A stretch of 64,000 bases of DNA. Origin: Callaeas wilsoni. Taxonomy: Eukaryota; Chordata; Aves; Passeriformes; Callaeidae. Positions 1 to 10,609 of this stretch are shown piece after piece. The notes beneath the pieces are model-generated. The model was given only the letters and a program-made list of their open reading frames with translations. It was not told the origin of the DNA and did not search any database. The stretch's first letter is position 1. Every line of letters begins with the position of its first letter. The position numbers and the translations under genes are program-made. Where the stretch lies: contig VWPU01004546.1 in assembly GCA_013398955.1 (NCBI GenBank), positions 1-64,000 on the forward strand, read 5' to 3'.

Positions 1-282
1 AGGGCAGGGTTTTACTAATGGCAGACTGGAGGGAAGGAAACTCTCTAGAAGCATGAAATTAGTGAAGCTTCAAGCATAGAATTCAGAAAATAATGAACCT
101 AAATTACATAAATTAATGAACAGAGAGCTTGGTAGTGAAACAGAGAGCACGGGGTGAGCTGCTGCCCCTCTGCAGAGCCCTTGCAAGAGCAGCAGCTCTT
201 CTTTTCCCGTGCTGAGATGCTTTTTTACACACAGATTTCTCCATTTTCCTTGATGCATTTCTTTTCTCCCTGTGTTGCACAG

Positions 283-1724
283 TGATCCCCGTGTTCCTGC
301 ATCCCCCCCAAGACCTGGTGGCAGAGACAGGCCAGGACGTTGCCATTTCCTGCGCTGCCCAGGGAGACCCTCGGCCCACCATAACCTGGGTCAAGGTACG
401 TGAGGGCTTCATGTCACTGGGGGAGAATTAAACAGCTCTCTCCTTCAACGCCTCTCCCAGCGTCATCAGTTTTGCAATGCACATAGAGTAAAGACCGACA
501 TTTCCACTGATTTGGGGTTTTTAGGAGAACATTGCAGTTTCTCAGGCTCGAAGCTTCGCAGAGCATATTCTCCCGTTCTTCCTTCCAAAAGAGTCACGTG
601 AAGCCAGTGACATTCCAGGATGTTATAAATACTTAATTGACCATCGCTGGAAAAAAACCCCAAACTGAAAATTGATTTTTTTTCTAAGTAGTTTGTTCTT
701 ATATCCAGGATTCCTGCTGTAGGTATTGGATGATGCTTGTTTGCTCCAGCTTTGATGAGGCAAACCACGATCCCTCAAAATGTCACTGCAGCCTGGATGC
801 TCTTTCCAAGAATTCATTAGATGAAGTTCTTCTGACCTTTTTCCTGCTGTGCTGTAGTACCTTGGGACCTTCCTTGTTACCTGACCTGCCTTTGAGCACA
901 GTCAGGCACAGAAAATGCTTCGGCCTCACATATCCCACAGAAGTCTGGTGGGAGGTGAACTTGCAGCTTTCTGTGGGCCTAGCCAACAGTGGGAGCAGAA
1001 GGAAAGGGCCTAGGAGGGCAGGAGAACAAGGATTAGGTTGGAGCAGGGCAGCAGAAAGAGGTTAAGAAGCAGGAGAATGAAATTAAAACCTAAAGTCACT
1101 TCTGCCACGAGCCAGGCTGAGAGGCTGGGTTTGAGTGATGCTGTCAGAGCCAGCAAAAGCTGGGATCTGCAGCTCAAGGCCAGCAAAAATCCTTCAGTTT
1201 CAGGTTGTCCTAAAACTGAAAACATTTTAACTTAATTCTGTGCCATGAAACTTCTGTGAGGGCATCAGGGTTTGGGACTTGTTCCAGGCAGCCCATCTGT
1301 GCGGGGTGTCCGTGTGGGGTGTCCGTGCCCTGCGGGGATGGGCTGGGCCAGGGGAAGGAGCTGAGCAGGGACCTCCTCACCCTGGGTCCCCGTCAGGAAA
1401 AGGTGTCCTTGGACTTCTTTCTGGTTTCTCTGGAAGAGCAATGCTAACATCTGGTGGCCACATTCGTTCATCACATGCATCCCTGGGTTTGCCGAGCAGG
1501 CTGAAGGCTGGGGTGGCGGAAGCTTTCCTTGCTCTAACACAGTTTCTGTCTTTTGATGGTGCGACAGGAGGGCATCCAGATCACAGAGAGTGGCAAGTTC
1601 CACATCGGCCAGGACGGAACCCTCTCCATTCAGGACCTGGGCGTGGCTGACCAGGGCAGATACGAGTGCATAGCAAGGAACCCCTTTGGCTTCACCTCGA
1701 GCGCCATGCAGCTCACCATCACCG
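283..1724 (+). CDS. Two exons encoding one Ig domain of the peroxidasin-like protein
   Basis: Exon 283-395 carries the first half of an I-set Ig fold: the first Cys lies in [11 protein letters not shown], followed by the core Trp in ITWVK. Exon 1568-1724 carries the second half, with the [11 protein letters not shown] motif holding the second Cys. The intron between them (396-1567) splits the fold after WVK. This is most likely the last Ig repeat, because the next exon already reads into the linker before the peroxidase domain. Intron 1 shows no repeat or RNA gene that I can recognise. Confidence 0.88.
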
Positions 1725-4700
1725 GTAGCGTATCTCCCACGCCCCGCCGAGCCTTCTCTGGCTGCCGTGTAAGGAGGTGCTGTGCTGTGTTGACAGCTAC
1801 ACTTCGAGCAGATCATTATGTAATAAATGATTTCTTCAGCTTCTTTGCAGACAGGGCCCCTGGATCGGAGTCACTCCATTGTGAAAGCCCACGCAGCCCC
1901 CAGCTGCCCCTCGCTGTTTGCTCAGCTGAGCTGCAGTTGCACCCTGCAAAGCCCAAGGTGTTGTCTTAAACCTCCTCCTGCGAGCCCAGCTGGCAGTGTC
2001 CATGTAGTTATTGCCTCTGCTGGGAGGGAGAAACTTATTAAAATGTGCCAACGTGCTCAAAAAACATCATCTGACCGAAACCTTGCATGCCAGGGGATGG
2101 AGGAGCAGAACAACATGGTCGCTGCAAATACAGGGGTTTAAATGTCTGCTCAGGCATAGAATCATAGAATCACAGAATCAGTAAGGCTGGAAAAGACCTC
2201 TAAGATCATCAAGTCCAACCTTAGACCACGTACCACTCCTGGGAATGGGAACTAAGTCTGGTTTTTAATCTCCCGCTCTGTGTCTTAGGGAAGCTGTAAT
2301 GAACAAGGAGGAGTAGCTCTCCTCTGCTGGTCAAACCAGAGGTCAAGAGTGGAAATTGTACCTCTTAGAGGGTAAGAAAACTGGCAAAGGAAAAAAGAAA
2401 TCAAAGGCAAGCAAAAAAGTTTAAAATATCAGTAAAGAGCTGTTCACAGATTGGATAGTGAGTCGCTTATTAGATGAATTTAGTAAAGTTTTCCATACAG
2501 GGGTTGTAAGCAAGGAACTGAAAATGGTCAGAAATGTCTTTGTCATTTGACATTATTCCTGAGATAATTTCTGTGATTTATTCTTGATTGGTGCCTCATT
2601 TACCAGCCAGCTGTAGCATACACCAGTAGCCAACGGGGAACTGGTTTGTTCAGCTGCGACAAAGGCCCTGGATAAAACATGCATCCTGCAGTAATTTTAA
2701 AGAAATTATGTCTTTACTTCTGAAGGCATTCCAACAACTTTTGCATTTTTGATTTAGAATGGTGTAGCAGATGTGTTAACACAGTTTGAACTATTATTAT
2801 CATAAATATCTATTAATTACTACCAATAATTAGTAAGGAGTCCCACAAACAGAAAATTAATAGATGAGCAATATATTTAAATTAATTTAATTTAAATATA
2901 TATATATTTAAATATATATTAATTTAAATTAAATAAATGTTTAAATGAATTTGAGAAGTACCTTTGTGGGAAGTAAATATATTATTTTGGGATAACCTAC
3001 TGTGATTTTTACATTCTCTTTCTGCAGTTTAACCACTAACCAAAACAGGCTTTTTTTTTTTTTCTGCAAAGTTGTACAGGAGAACACTATGAATATGTGT
3101 CCACAGACATCTCCTGAAAAAGTCACCTTCTTTTTCAGGCAGTTCATATTCTTCAGCAAATCTGTCTTAAAAAATAAATTTATGATGTTTATATTACAAA
3201 TGGAAATGCAGTTTGTTCTGCAGAGGGATCACTCTGGGGCTGCTGCTGGTGCACAGATTTTCTTGAGCTGGGAGGGCCAATGAATATCGAAGTAAATTGA
3301 GGGTGTTTTGTTGTTTCTTTGTGCTTTGGGAAGCCACGGACGTGGGTCGGAGCGGAGACACGTTTGTGGCCACGTCGCTGCGCGAGGCCATCAGCAGCGT
3401 GGACCACGCCATCAACTCCACACGCACTGAACTCTTCAGCAAGTAAGTGTGGGAAGCGCCTCGAGCTGCGGCCCGAAGCAGAAAAGTGATAAAATCCACA
3501 AGAAATGAAGCTTTCTCAAAGCTCATTTTATCCCTGACAACCCGCAAAGGAAAGCTACGGGATTGTTTCGAGTACTGGAGTTTGAAGCTGTACCATGTAG
3601 GATGTGATGGAGCTTCCCAACAGGCATTTGGGTTTCTGGAAAAATGAGATACATGAGCATCACCTCTTATGTCACATCTATCTGCGTTTTGTCAGCTGGA
3701 GTTGGTTCTGGAGATAGTGAATAAAAAAGAAAATAATCAGAGTAGTCATTTTATGAATAATACTGACTTTGCGGAGGGTGAACAGAAATAATAATATAAA
3801 AGTTCTAACCATTTCCTCAATAAAAAATAAATTCTCGAGTGAATATAACTCCCTTCTCTTCTACCCCAATATATGTTTTTATTGGAAGGATGGATAGTTT
3901 GTATTAAGCCCAAAACCCTCTGGGTTTCAGCTGTTGAAAAGTGAAAAAATAAATTGCTCTCACAGAAAAAAACCCCAGACACTGAGGGAATTAAATATGT
4001 ACATTTTCCTGGGGAAAAATATCCTTTCTTTAATCATCTGCAATGTGCAGGCAAGCCATGTTGGTCTTATGTGCTAATTTGGGGGCCAAGCGCTAGACCA
4101 GCTTAGAGCCTGACTCTTGCTGCCTGTAGGGTCTCATTGCCCTGAGCAGAGCTGATGAATTTTAATGATCCTGCATCACTTTTAATTCCCGGAATTAGGC
4201 GCCCCAAGACTCCCAATGACCTCCTGGCTCTGTTCCGCTACCCGAGGGACCCCTACACCATCGAGACAGCCAGGGCAGGGGAGATCTTTGAAAGGACCCT
4301 GCAGCTGATTCAGGAACATGTGCAGCAAGGGCTGATCGTGGACATGAATGTCACAGGTAGGAGAGATTTCATTTCCCTTCTTAATATTGTGCGCAGGATG
4401 ACATGAAAACAATGATGTGTAGACATCCAGGAATTTTAAAATGTGCAGTGGTGTATCAAAAATCCAGATAAATGTTGGGTATATCAAGAAATGTGTTGTC
4501 TGGGTGGAAATTCTCTCTATATCTCACTTTTTTTTAACACCTGAGGGGCTGGTCTTGTGTTCACCGGACCAATTTGATACCCAGGAAAATGTTTTAGTTC
4601 CCTGTTTTGGTAAAGGTTTCTTAGGCGGCTGTAAAAGCTCTATTCCTTAAAAAATATTAACCATCTAACTGATAAAGGAGTATCCTTGTGGATCTGAAGT

Positions 4701-7700
4701 TCAGACCCTCAACAGCATGGTCTGAGATATTTCCTGCCCTCCAAATGGCAACAAGAACAATGCTGTGGACCCCGGGATATTTGGGTGCTGTTACACAGGA
4801 ATTGGGATATCCCTTCTCTGTCTCACTACTTTGACCTCTTAGTTACAAACTCAAGTCCCAGCAACTCAGGTTCCTTTTATTGAGCCAGGACAGCAAACAA
4901 CAAATCAATGAAACACCGAAAACACCTAATGAGGTCCAAGCATGCAGCAGCTGGACCTCAAAACTTCCTACCTGGGACTTTCTTGATATACAGCAAACAT
5001 TCCCGTACACAGTGTGCTTCTACCTATACGTGTGATTCATCATGTAGCAGGCATGTGTGTTTGGGGCCTGTAAATATTTTTTCCTGCCTGGATGTATTCC
5101 AGGGTGCGAGGAATCCCTCTCCAGGCAGCAGGTCTGGTCTGGGCTGGTTGGACTGCCAGCCTCTCCTCATTGCCCTGTCAGCATCCACACAATGCAGCAT
5201 CATTCAGCGCTTTCACACGGCGCAGCAGCGCCCTGGCAGTCACCCACGGCTTCCTGCTGCTCGTCACGTAGAGCTTGGGTGGGTGATGGAGCTCGTGGCG
5301 GCAGCAATAACCCAGAGAGCCATAAAATAAACCTAGAATAGGGACCGAGACCACCCCCACAGTTTGCTCTGCCAGTCACAACATTTCTGGTTTCCAGCTC
5401 TGTGCAGTTCAACTCTTTCCCCCTTCTTTTTTGCTTTGTGGGCCTTGATGTGATCCTGTGCTTCCTTTGCTTCCCATAAATTCCACAGCCACGCCATGCT
5501 CAGAGACCCGGCCTTCCCATGCCCATCCTGACGGTGGTTTTCTACACAGAGCCTTTCCATGGGGCAGTGGGAATCGGGAGGCTGCAGGTGATGCCTGACC
5601 TGGTGCTTTGCCCTTCCCTCCGCAGGCTATCGCTACAACGACCTGGTGTCCCCTCACTACCTGACCATGATCGCCAACCTGTCGGGCTGCTCCGCCCACC
5701 GCCGCACGCCCAACTGCTCTGACATCTGCTTCCACAAGAAGTACAGGACCCACGACGGCTCTTGTAACAACCTCCAGCACCCCATGTGGGGTGCATCCCT
5801 CACAGCCTTCCAGAGGCTCCTCAAACCCGCCTACCAGAATGGATTTAACCTCCCTCGAGGGTTTTCCTTGGCAGAAGATGCCAGGGATCTGCCCCTTCCT
5901 CTACCTCGCCTTGTCTCCACTGCCATGATCGGGACGGAGACCATCACCCCCGATGACCAGTTCACGCACATGCTCATGCAGTGGGGCCAGTTCCTGGACC
6001 ACGACATGGACCAGACGGTGGCAGCCATCAGCATGTCCCGTTTCTCAGACGGAGCCCCTTGCAGCGAGGTGTGCAGCAATGACCCTCCCTGCTTCTCCAT
6101 TGCAGTCCCCGCCAACGACCCCCGTGTGCGGAACGGGCGCTGCATGTTCTTCGTGCGCTCGAGCCCCGTGTGCGGCAGCGGGATGACCTCCCTGCTGATG
6201 AACTCTGTCTATGCCAGGGAGCAGATCAACCACCTGACGTCCTACATCGACGCCTCCAATGTTTACGGCAGCACGGAGCAGGAATCGCGGGAGCTGCGGG
6301 ATCTGAGCGGCCAGAAAGGGCTGCTGAAGCGAGGGCAAGTTGTGCCCAGTTCGGGGAAGCATCTCCTTCCCTTTGCTGTGGGGCCACCCACGGAGTGCAT
6401 GAGGGATGAGAACGAGAGCCCCGTGCCGTGCTTCCTGGCAGGAGACCACCGCGCCAACGAGCAGCTGGGGCTCACGGCCATGCACACGCTGTGGTTCAGG
6501 GAGCACAACCGAGTGGCCACCGAGCTGGCCGCCCTCAACCCACACTGGGACGGGGATCTCCTGTACCACGAGGCACGGAAGATTGTGGGTGCCCAGATGC
6601 AGCACATCACCTATGCCCAGTGGCTGCCCAAGGTCCTCGGGGAGGCTGGGATGAAGATGCTGGGTGAGTACAAAGGCTACAACCCCAACGTCAACGCGGG
6701 GATTCTCAACGCCTTTGCCACGGCCGCTTTCCGCTTCGGGCACACCTTGATCAACCCCATCCTGTACCGGCTGAACGAGACCTTCCAGCCCATTCGACAA
6801 GGCCACATCCCCCTGCACAAGGCCTTCTTCTCCCCTTTCAGGATCATGCAGGAAGGGGGGATTGACCCCCTCCTCCGTGGGCTGTTTGGGGTTCCTGGGA
6901 AAATGCGGGTGCCCTCTGAACTCCTCAACATGGAGCTGACGGAGAAACTCTTCTCCATGGCACACTCTGTGTCACTGGACTTGGCTGCTATCAACATCCA
7001 GAGAGGGCGAGACCATGGCATCCCACCCTACAATGACTTCAGGGTCTTCTGCAACCTCTCCTCTGCACAGGAGTTCGAGGACCTCCGAAATGAGATAAAG
7101 AACTTGGAGATCAGAGAAAAGCTCAGGAGGTACTATAGCCTGGATGTGGAAGCATCAAAATTCCTGGAGATGAGTCAGTGAAAAGTTCCTGCTCCTTTCA
7201 GTACACCCATGGAATACCTTCCCAGATATTGCCCCCCACAGATGTTAAGATAGGGTAATAATTGTGGTTTAACAATGGGGTAAGACAAATGAGGTTTCTC
7301 CGAGTGATCAGGCTGGTTCTGGGTGGAATGTTGGCAGGCACTGCTGTGGTGTACTTTGGGAGCAGATTGAGCCTTGGAGCTATTTTCCAGTCAGACTAAA
7401 CTGCGTCCTATCTACCCTGGCTACCTCTTCCAAGGCAGGTCTTTATCCCATTGTCTTTTAGATAAAACCATTAAAAATATTGCCCAGAGTTCCTGCCATA
7501 CAGATTTCTATGTTGGTATCAGATTTATATTATCACCACTCTTTGAGAGCCTCTTAACTTTTTTTTTTTTTTAATATCTGTTATCCTGCAGTTTATATGG
7601 AACTACCAAAAATATTGACCTGTTTCCAGCACTGATGGTGGAGGATCTTGTCCCTGGGACCAGAGTGGGACCAACATTGATGTGCCTGTTAACAACTCAG

Positions 7701-10609
7701 TTCAGAAGGCTGAGAGATGGAGACAGGTATTACCATTGGAGTCATCCCAAACCCTTCGGTTATTCTGTTTGGGAGGTTTTTTTGCCTTACAGGGAGAAGC
7801 AGAATCTGTAATTTTTTATTATTTATTGTCTTATGATATGAGGAACAGTGTTCTCTGTCCAGTGTATTTGCAAAAGCAATTGTCACAGTTACTGTCAAGG
7901 TGTCCTTTCTTGATTTAATGATTCTCATTTCACTGCAGAACACTGGGAATCATTGAGGATGTTCCCAGTATCTCGTGAAAATGTTAGAAAATGTCCACAG
8001 GAGCTTCTTTCTAATCCCTGTTTGCCGCTTGTGTGAACGAGACACGTCTTTGCCTGGCGATGCACTTAGGGCAGGAGCGTGGGGGTTTGTGGGTTCAGAA
8101 AAAGCCATCTGTGTTTGCAGCCATCTGACACCAGAGCAGACGCTCATTTTGAGGGGTGTGGGTGCTGCCACACAGATGTCAGAGAGCTCTTCTTCCTCTC
8201 CCAGAGTCACTCACTCACTCACTCACTCACTCACTCACTCACTCACTCACTCTTCTCCCACTCCTGAGTCATGCTGTGATTACACCCCACTGCAGATTTT
8301 GGTATGAGAACCCTGGAGTCTTCACGCCGGCGCAGCTGACTCAGATCAGACAGGCGTCCCTGGCTCGTGTCATCTGTGACAACAGTGACCACATCCAGCA
8401 GCTGCAGAGAGATGTGTTCCGGGTGGCATCGTACCTGCAGGGCATGGTCAGCTGTGAGGAGATTCCTGCCGTGGATCTCCGCCTGTGGCAGGACTGCTGT
8501 GAGGGTAAGGAGAGGGATGCTCTGGCACTGACTGATGTGGGGATCCTGCTGGGTGGCATTTGTCACACGCCACAGCAGCTTTTATGAAATTGTAGCTGAT
8601 TTCTGGCTGCACCATGAGAACCTTGTGTCAGCAAATGGGTGCAAAGAGAATGGAATATAGAATATATTAGGAATTAAATTGGAAGAGAAGAGAAGAGAAG
8701 AGAAGAGGAGAGGAGAGGAGAGGAGAGGAGAGGAGAGGAGAGAAGAGAAGAGAAGAGAAGAGAAGAGAAGAGAAGAGAAGAGAAGAGAAGAGAAGAGAAG
8801 AGGAGAGGAGAGGAGAGGAGAGGAGAGGAGAGGAGAGGAGAGAAGAGGAAAGATTTCAGTTGTAAAGGACCTGCACCAATCATCCTGCCCAACTGCCTGA
8901 CCAATTCAGGGATGACCAAAAGTTTAAACAAATTATTAATTATGTCTTAATTATGTCTTAATTATTATTATATCCAAATGCTTCTTAAGCCCCGAGAGGT
9001 TTGGGACACGGGCCACCTCTCTAGGAAGCCTGTTAGCTTAATTTAATCTGTCTGAAAGTCCACCTCACTGAGGGCTTTGGTCTCTGGCTGGGGGAGAGAC
9101 TGAAACAGGACATGATCCCCACCACGAGCCACTTCACAGATTCATTTGGGAGCCTAAATCCCTGCCATCAAACCACAGATCCTGCCATGGTGCCTTTGGC
9201 CTGCATTCTGGTTCAGATGTCCATCTGAGACATGAGAATCCATGAGTGATGCACACTCTGTTCCACACCCTTGTTGCCTCCTTCCCTCTGGCACAAGAGA
9301 TGTGTCCAGGGTGGATGGTGCAGGAGGGGCAGAGCTGCCTTGTGCTGCTGAAATTCACACAGTCCTGCTTTAAATACCAGTGCTCACTGCAGACTTTCCC
9401 TTCCTTCCCAAGACTGCCGGACTCGAGGGCAATTCAGGGCTCTTTCGCAGCGGTTCCGGAGCAAGAGGTCTCCTGGCTTCAGCTACCCAGAGGAAAACCC
9501 TGCCAAGCACAAGCCTGCCTTGCCCAGGTGTAGTATCACCACTTCTACCTCCATTTTATGAAACAGAAGTTTTTAATAACTCAGTCCATTCAGGCCTCTG
9601 AATCTGGCCCTCTGCAGAGGTCTGGGGTCAGGGGTGGATCAGTAGAGAGATGCTGAGCTCAGCCAGTCCTCCAACACTTCAGTGCAGAGCCCAACTCTGG
9701 TGTGTAAATACCTGGGCTGAGGGGCTCTTTGGCTGGCATCTCTTGGCAGGTAAATCTGGCAGTTGGGCCTTTCCCTTTGATGCTCACTTGGAGGCTGATG
9801 TTGGAGAAGGCAGAATGCTTCCCTCACCCAGGAAGCTGCTGTTTGCATAACCCCTTTTCCTTTTTATCCCTGCCACCAGAAACGAGGCACCTTCCCCAAG
9901 CTCTTCCTCCAGAGAGACTCTTGAGTCCCTTGTGGCTGAACTGGAGAAGACGGTCACTTCCCTACGGAAACAGGTAAAACTTGGTGTCCCGATGTTTGTC
10001 TTTTATGGAGTCATGAACCTCAGTGACGAAAACTTGAGCCAGCATTTTCTTCTTGTATTTGGGACAGGTTAAAGATTACCTGTGCAGTGGTGGAGACTCC
10101 TTGCATTTGGGAGAGGTTAAAGATTACCTGTGCAGTGGTGGAGACTCCTTGCATTTGGGAGAGGTTAAAGATTACCTGTGCAATGATGTAGATTTCTTGT
10201 ATTTGGGACAGGTTAAAGATTACCTGTGCAATGATGTAGATTCCTTGTGCTTGGGACAGGTTAAAGGTTACCTGTGCAGTGGTGCAGGCTCCTTGCATTT
10301 GGGACAGGTTAAAAGTTACCTGTGCAATGATGTAGATTCCTTGTATTTGAGACAGGTTAAAGGTTACCTGTGCAATGATGTAGATTCCTTGTATTTGGGA
10401 CAGGTTAAAGGTTACCTGTGCAATGATGTAGATTCCTTGTATTTGAGACAGGTTAAAGGTTACCTGTGCAGTGGTGCAGACTCCTCTGAGAGCTGCTGCT
10501 TTCTCACCTGCAGGTGAATGCACTAGAGAGCCAGCTGAGGTGGCACCACAGGAACACCAGCACACGTGGACAGGGCAAGAAGACTGGGGACAAATGGAGA
10601 AAAAGATGA
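283..10609 (+). CDS. Peroxidasin-family heme peroxidase, 5' end outside window
   Basis: Ten exons join in one frame: 283-395, 1568-1724, 3334-3442, 4199-4356, 5626-7129, 7592-7726, 8296-8504, 9413-9527, 9880-9973 and 10514-10609. Every junction is GT/AG and every phase matches, giving 895 residues plus a partial first codon. Domain order is the end of an Ig repeat (1-89), a linker, an animal heme-peroxidase domain (about 180-725), a Cys-containing post-peroxidase segment and a short coiled coil to the stop. Peroxidasin is a secreted matrix enzyme that makes hypobromous acid and forms sulfilimine bonds in collagen IV. The signal peptide, leucine-rich repeats and earlier Ig domains must lie left of base 1. 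Distal His (6000-6002), heme-linking Asp (5997-5999), Arg (6450-6452), Glu (6459-6461) and proximal His (6741-6743) are all present, so activity is plausible. The C-terminal VWC domain was not found. I know of no peroxidasin gene beside human SRMS, so this is probably a paralog distinct from PXDN and PXDNL; I leave the symbol blank. Confidence 0.9.
2155..2255 (-). mobile_element. CR1 LINE 3' fragment
   Basis: The left edge has stacked CATAGAAT/CACAGAAT octamers followed by a GGCTGGAAAAGACCTC block and AAGATCATCAAGTCCAACC. This is the reverse complement of the CR1 3' terminus common in bird genomes. It lies in intron 2 of the peroxidasin-like gene. Confidence 0.85.
2891..2912. repeat. Perfect AT palindrome in an AT-rich island
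   Basis: Twenty-two bases form a perfect palindrome with TTTAAA ends and an alternating AT centre. It sits in a nearly pure A/T stretch from about 2870 to 2940 within intron 2 of the peroxidasin-like gene. Such sequences extrude cruciforms easily and tend to be unstable in length. Confidence 0.85.
5626..7129 (+). CDS. Large peroxidase-domain exon
   Basis: A single 1,504-base exon encodes about 500 residues, most of the catalytic domain. In order it shows the [11 protein letters not shown] motif (distal His and heme-linking Asp), the [10 protein letters not shown] motif (catalytic Arg and Glu), [11 protein letters not shown], and [10 protein letters not shown] with the proximal His. The residue after the catalytic Glu is Gln, as in peroxidasins; myeloperoxidase has a heme-linking Met there. 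The exon ends at 7129 before gtacta. Reading straight on reaches a stop at 7179-7181, but splicing to 7592 restores the conserved sequence [11 protein letters not shown], so the spliced form is preferred. An unspliced reading would truncate the domain. Confidence 0.92.
8207..8252. repeat. (TCAC)n microsatellite
   Basis: Eleven and a half uninterrupted TCAC units lie in intron 6 of the peroxidasin-like gene. The array ends 43 bases before the acceptor of the exon at 8296, inside the zone where a branch point is expected. Confidence 0.95.
8682..8850. repeat. (AAGAG/AGGAG)n purine pentanucleotide array
   Basis: About 170 bases of period-5 purine repeat lie in intron 7. Blocks of AAGAG units alternate with blocks of AGGAG units: short AAGAG, AGGAG, long AAGAG, AGGAG, then AAG. 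Open frames on both strands here are products of the repeat, not genes. Confidence 0.95.
10050..10484. repeat. 48-bp minisatellite, nine units
   Basis: GGTTAAA recurs at 10067, 10115, 10163, 10211, 10259, 10307, 10355, 10403 and 10451, so nine units keep an exact 48-base period with no indel. Units fall into two types that differ by linked transitions (a CAGTGGTGCAGACT form and a CAATGATGTAGATT form). Because 48 is a multiple of three and no unit carries a stop, both strands stay open. The array fills most of intron 9 of the peroxidasin-like gene and ends about 30 bases before the last acceptor. Confidence 0.95.
10514..10609 (+). CDS. Last coding exon of the peroxidasin-like gene
   Basis: After a good acceptor (ctcacctgcag) the frame continues the heptad-like coiled coil (VNALESQL), then a short basic tail ending GDKWRKR before TGA at 10607-10609. 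PXDN has TKWKKD in the equivalent place and goes on into a Cys-rich VWC domain, so the stop falls exactly where VWC would begin. A GT after CTGAG inside this exon (near 10540) could serve as an alternative donor, but I found no convincing VWC exon downstream. Confidence 0.75.
   Translation: MNALESQLRWHHRNTSTRGQGKKTGDKWRKR

Noticed and set aside
6045..6965. 306-codon open frame on the minus strand
   Set aside because: It is the antisense shadow of the GC-rich peroxidase exon; no domain and no independent start or splice signals.
7130..7181. Direct read-through of the large peroxidase exon to a stop at 7179-7181
   Set aside because: Splicing at gtacta to 7592 restores the conserved [11 protein letters not shown] sequence and keeps phase through four more exons.
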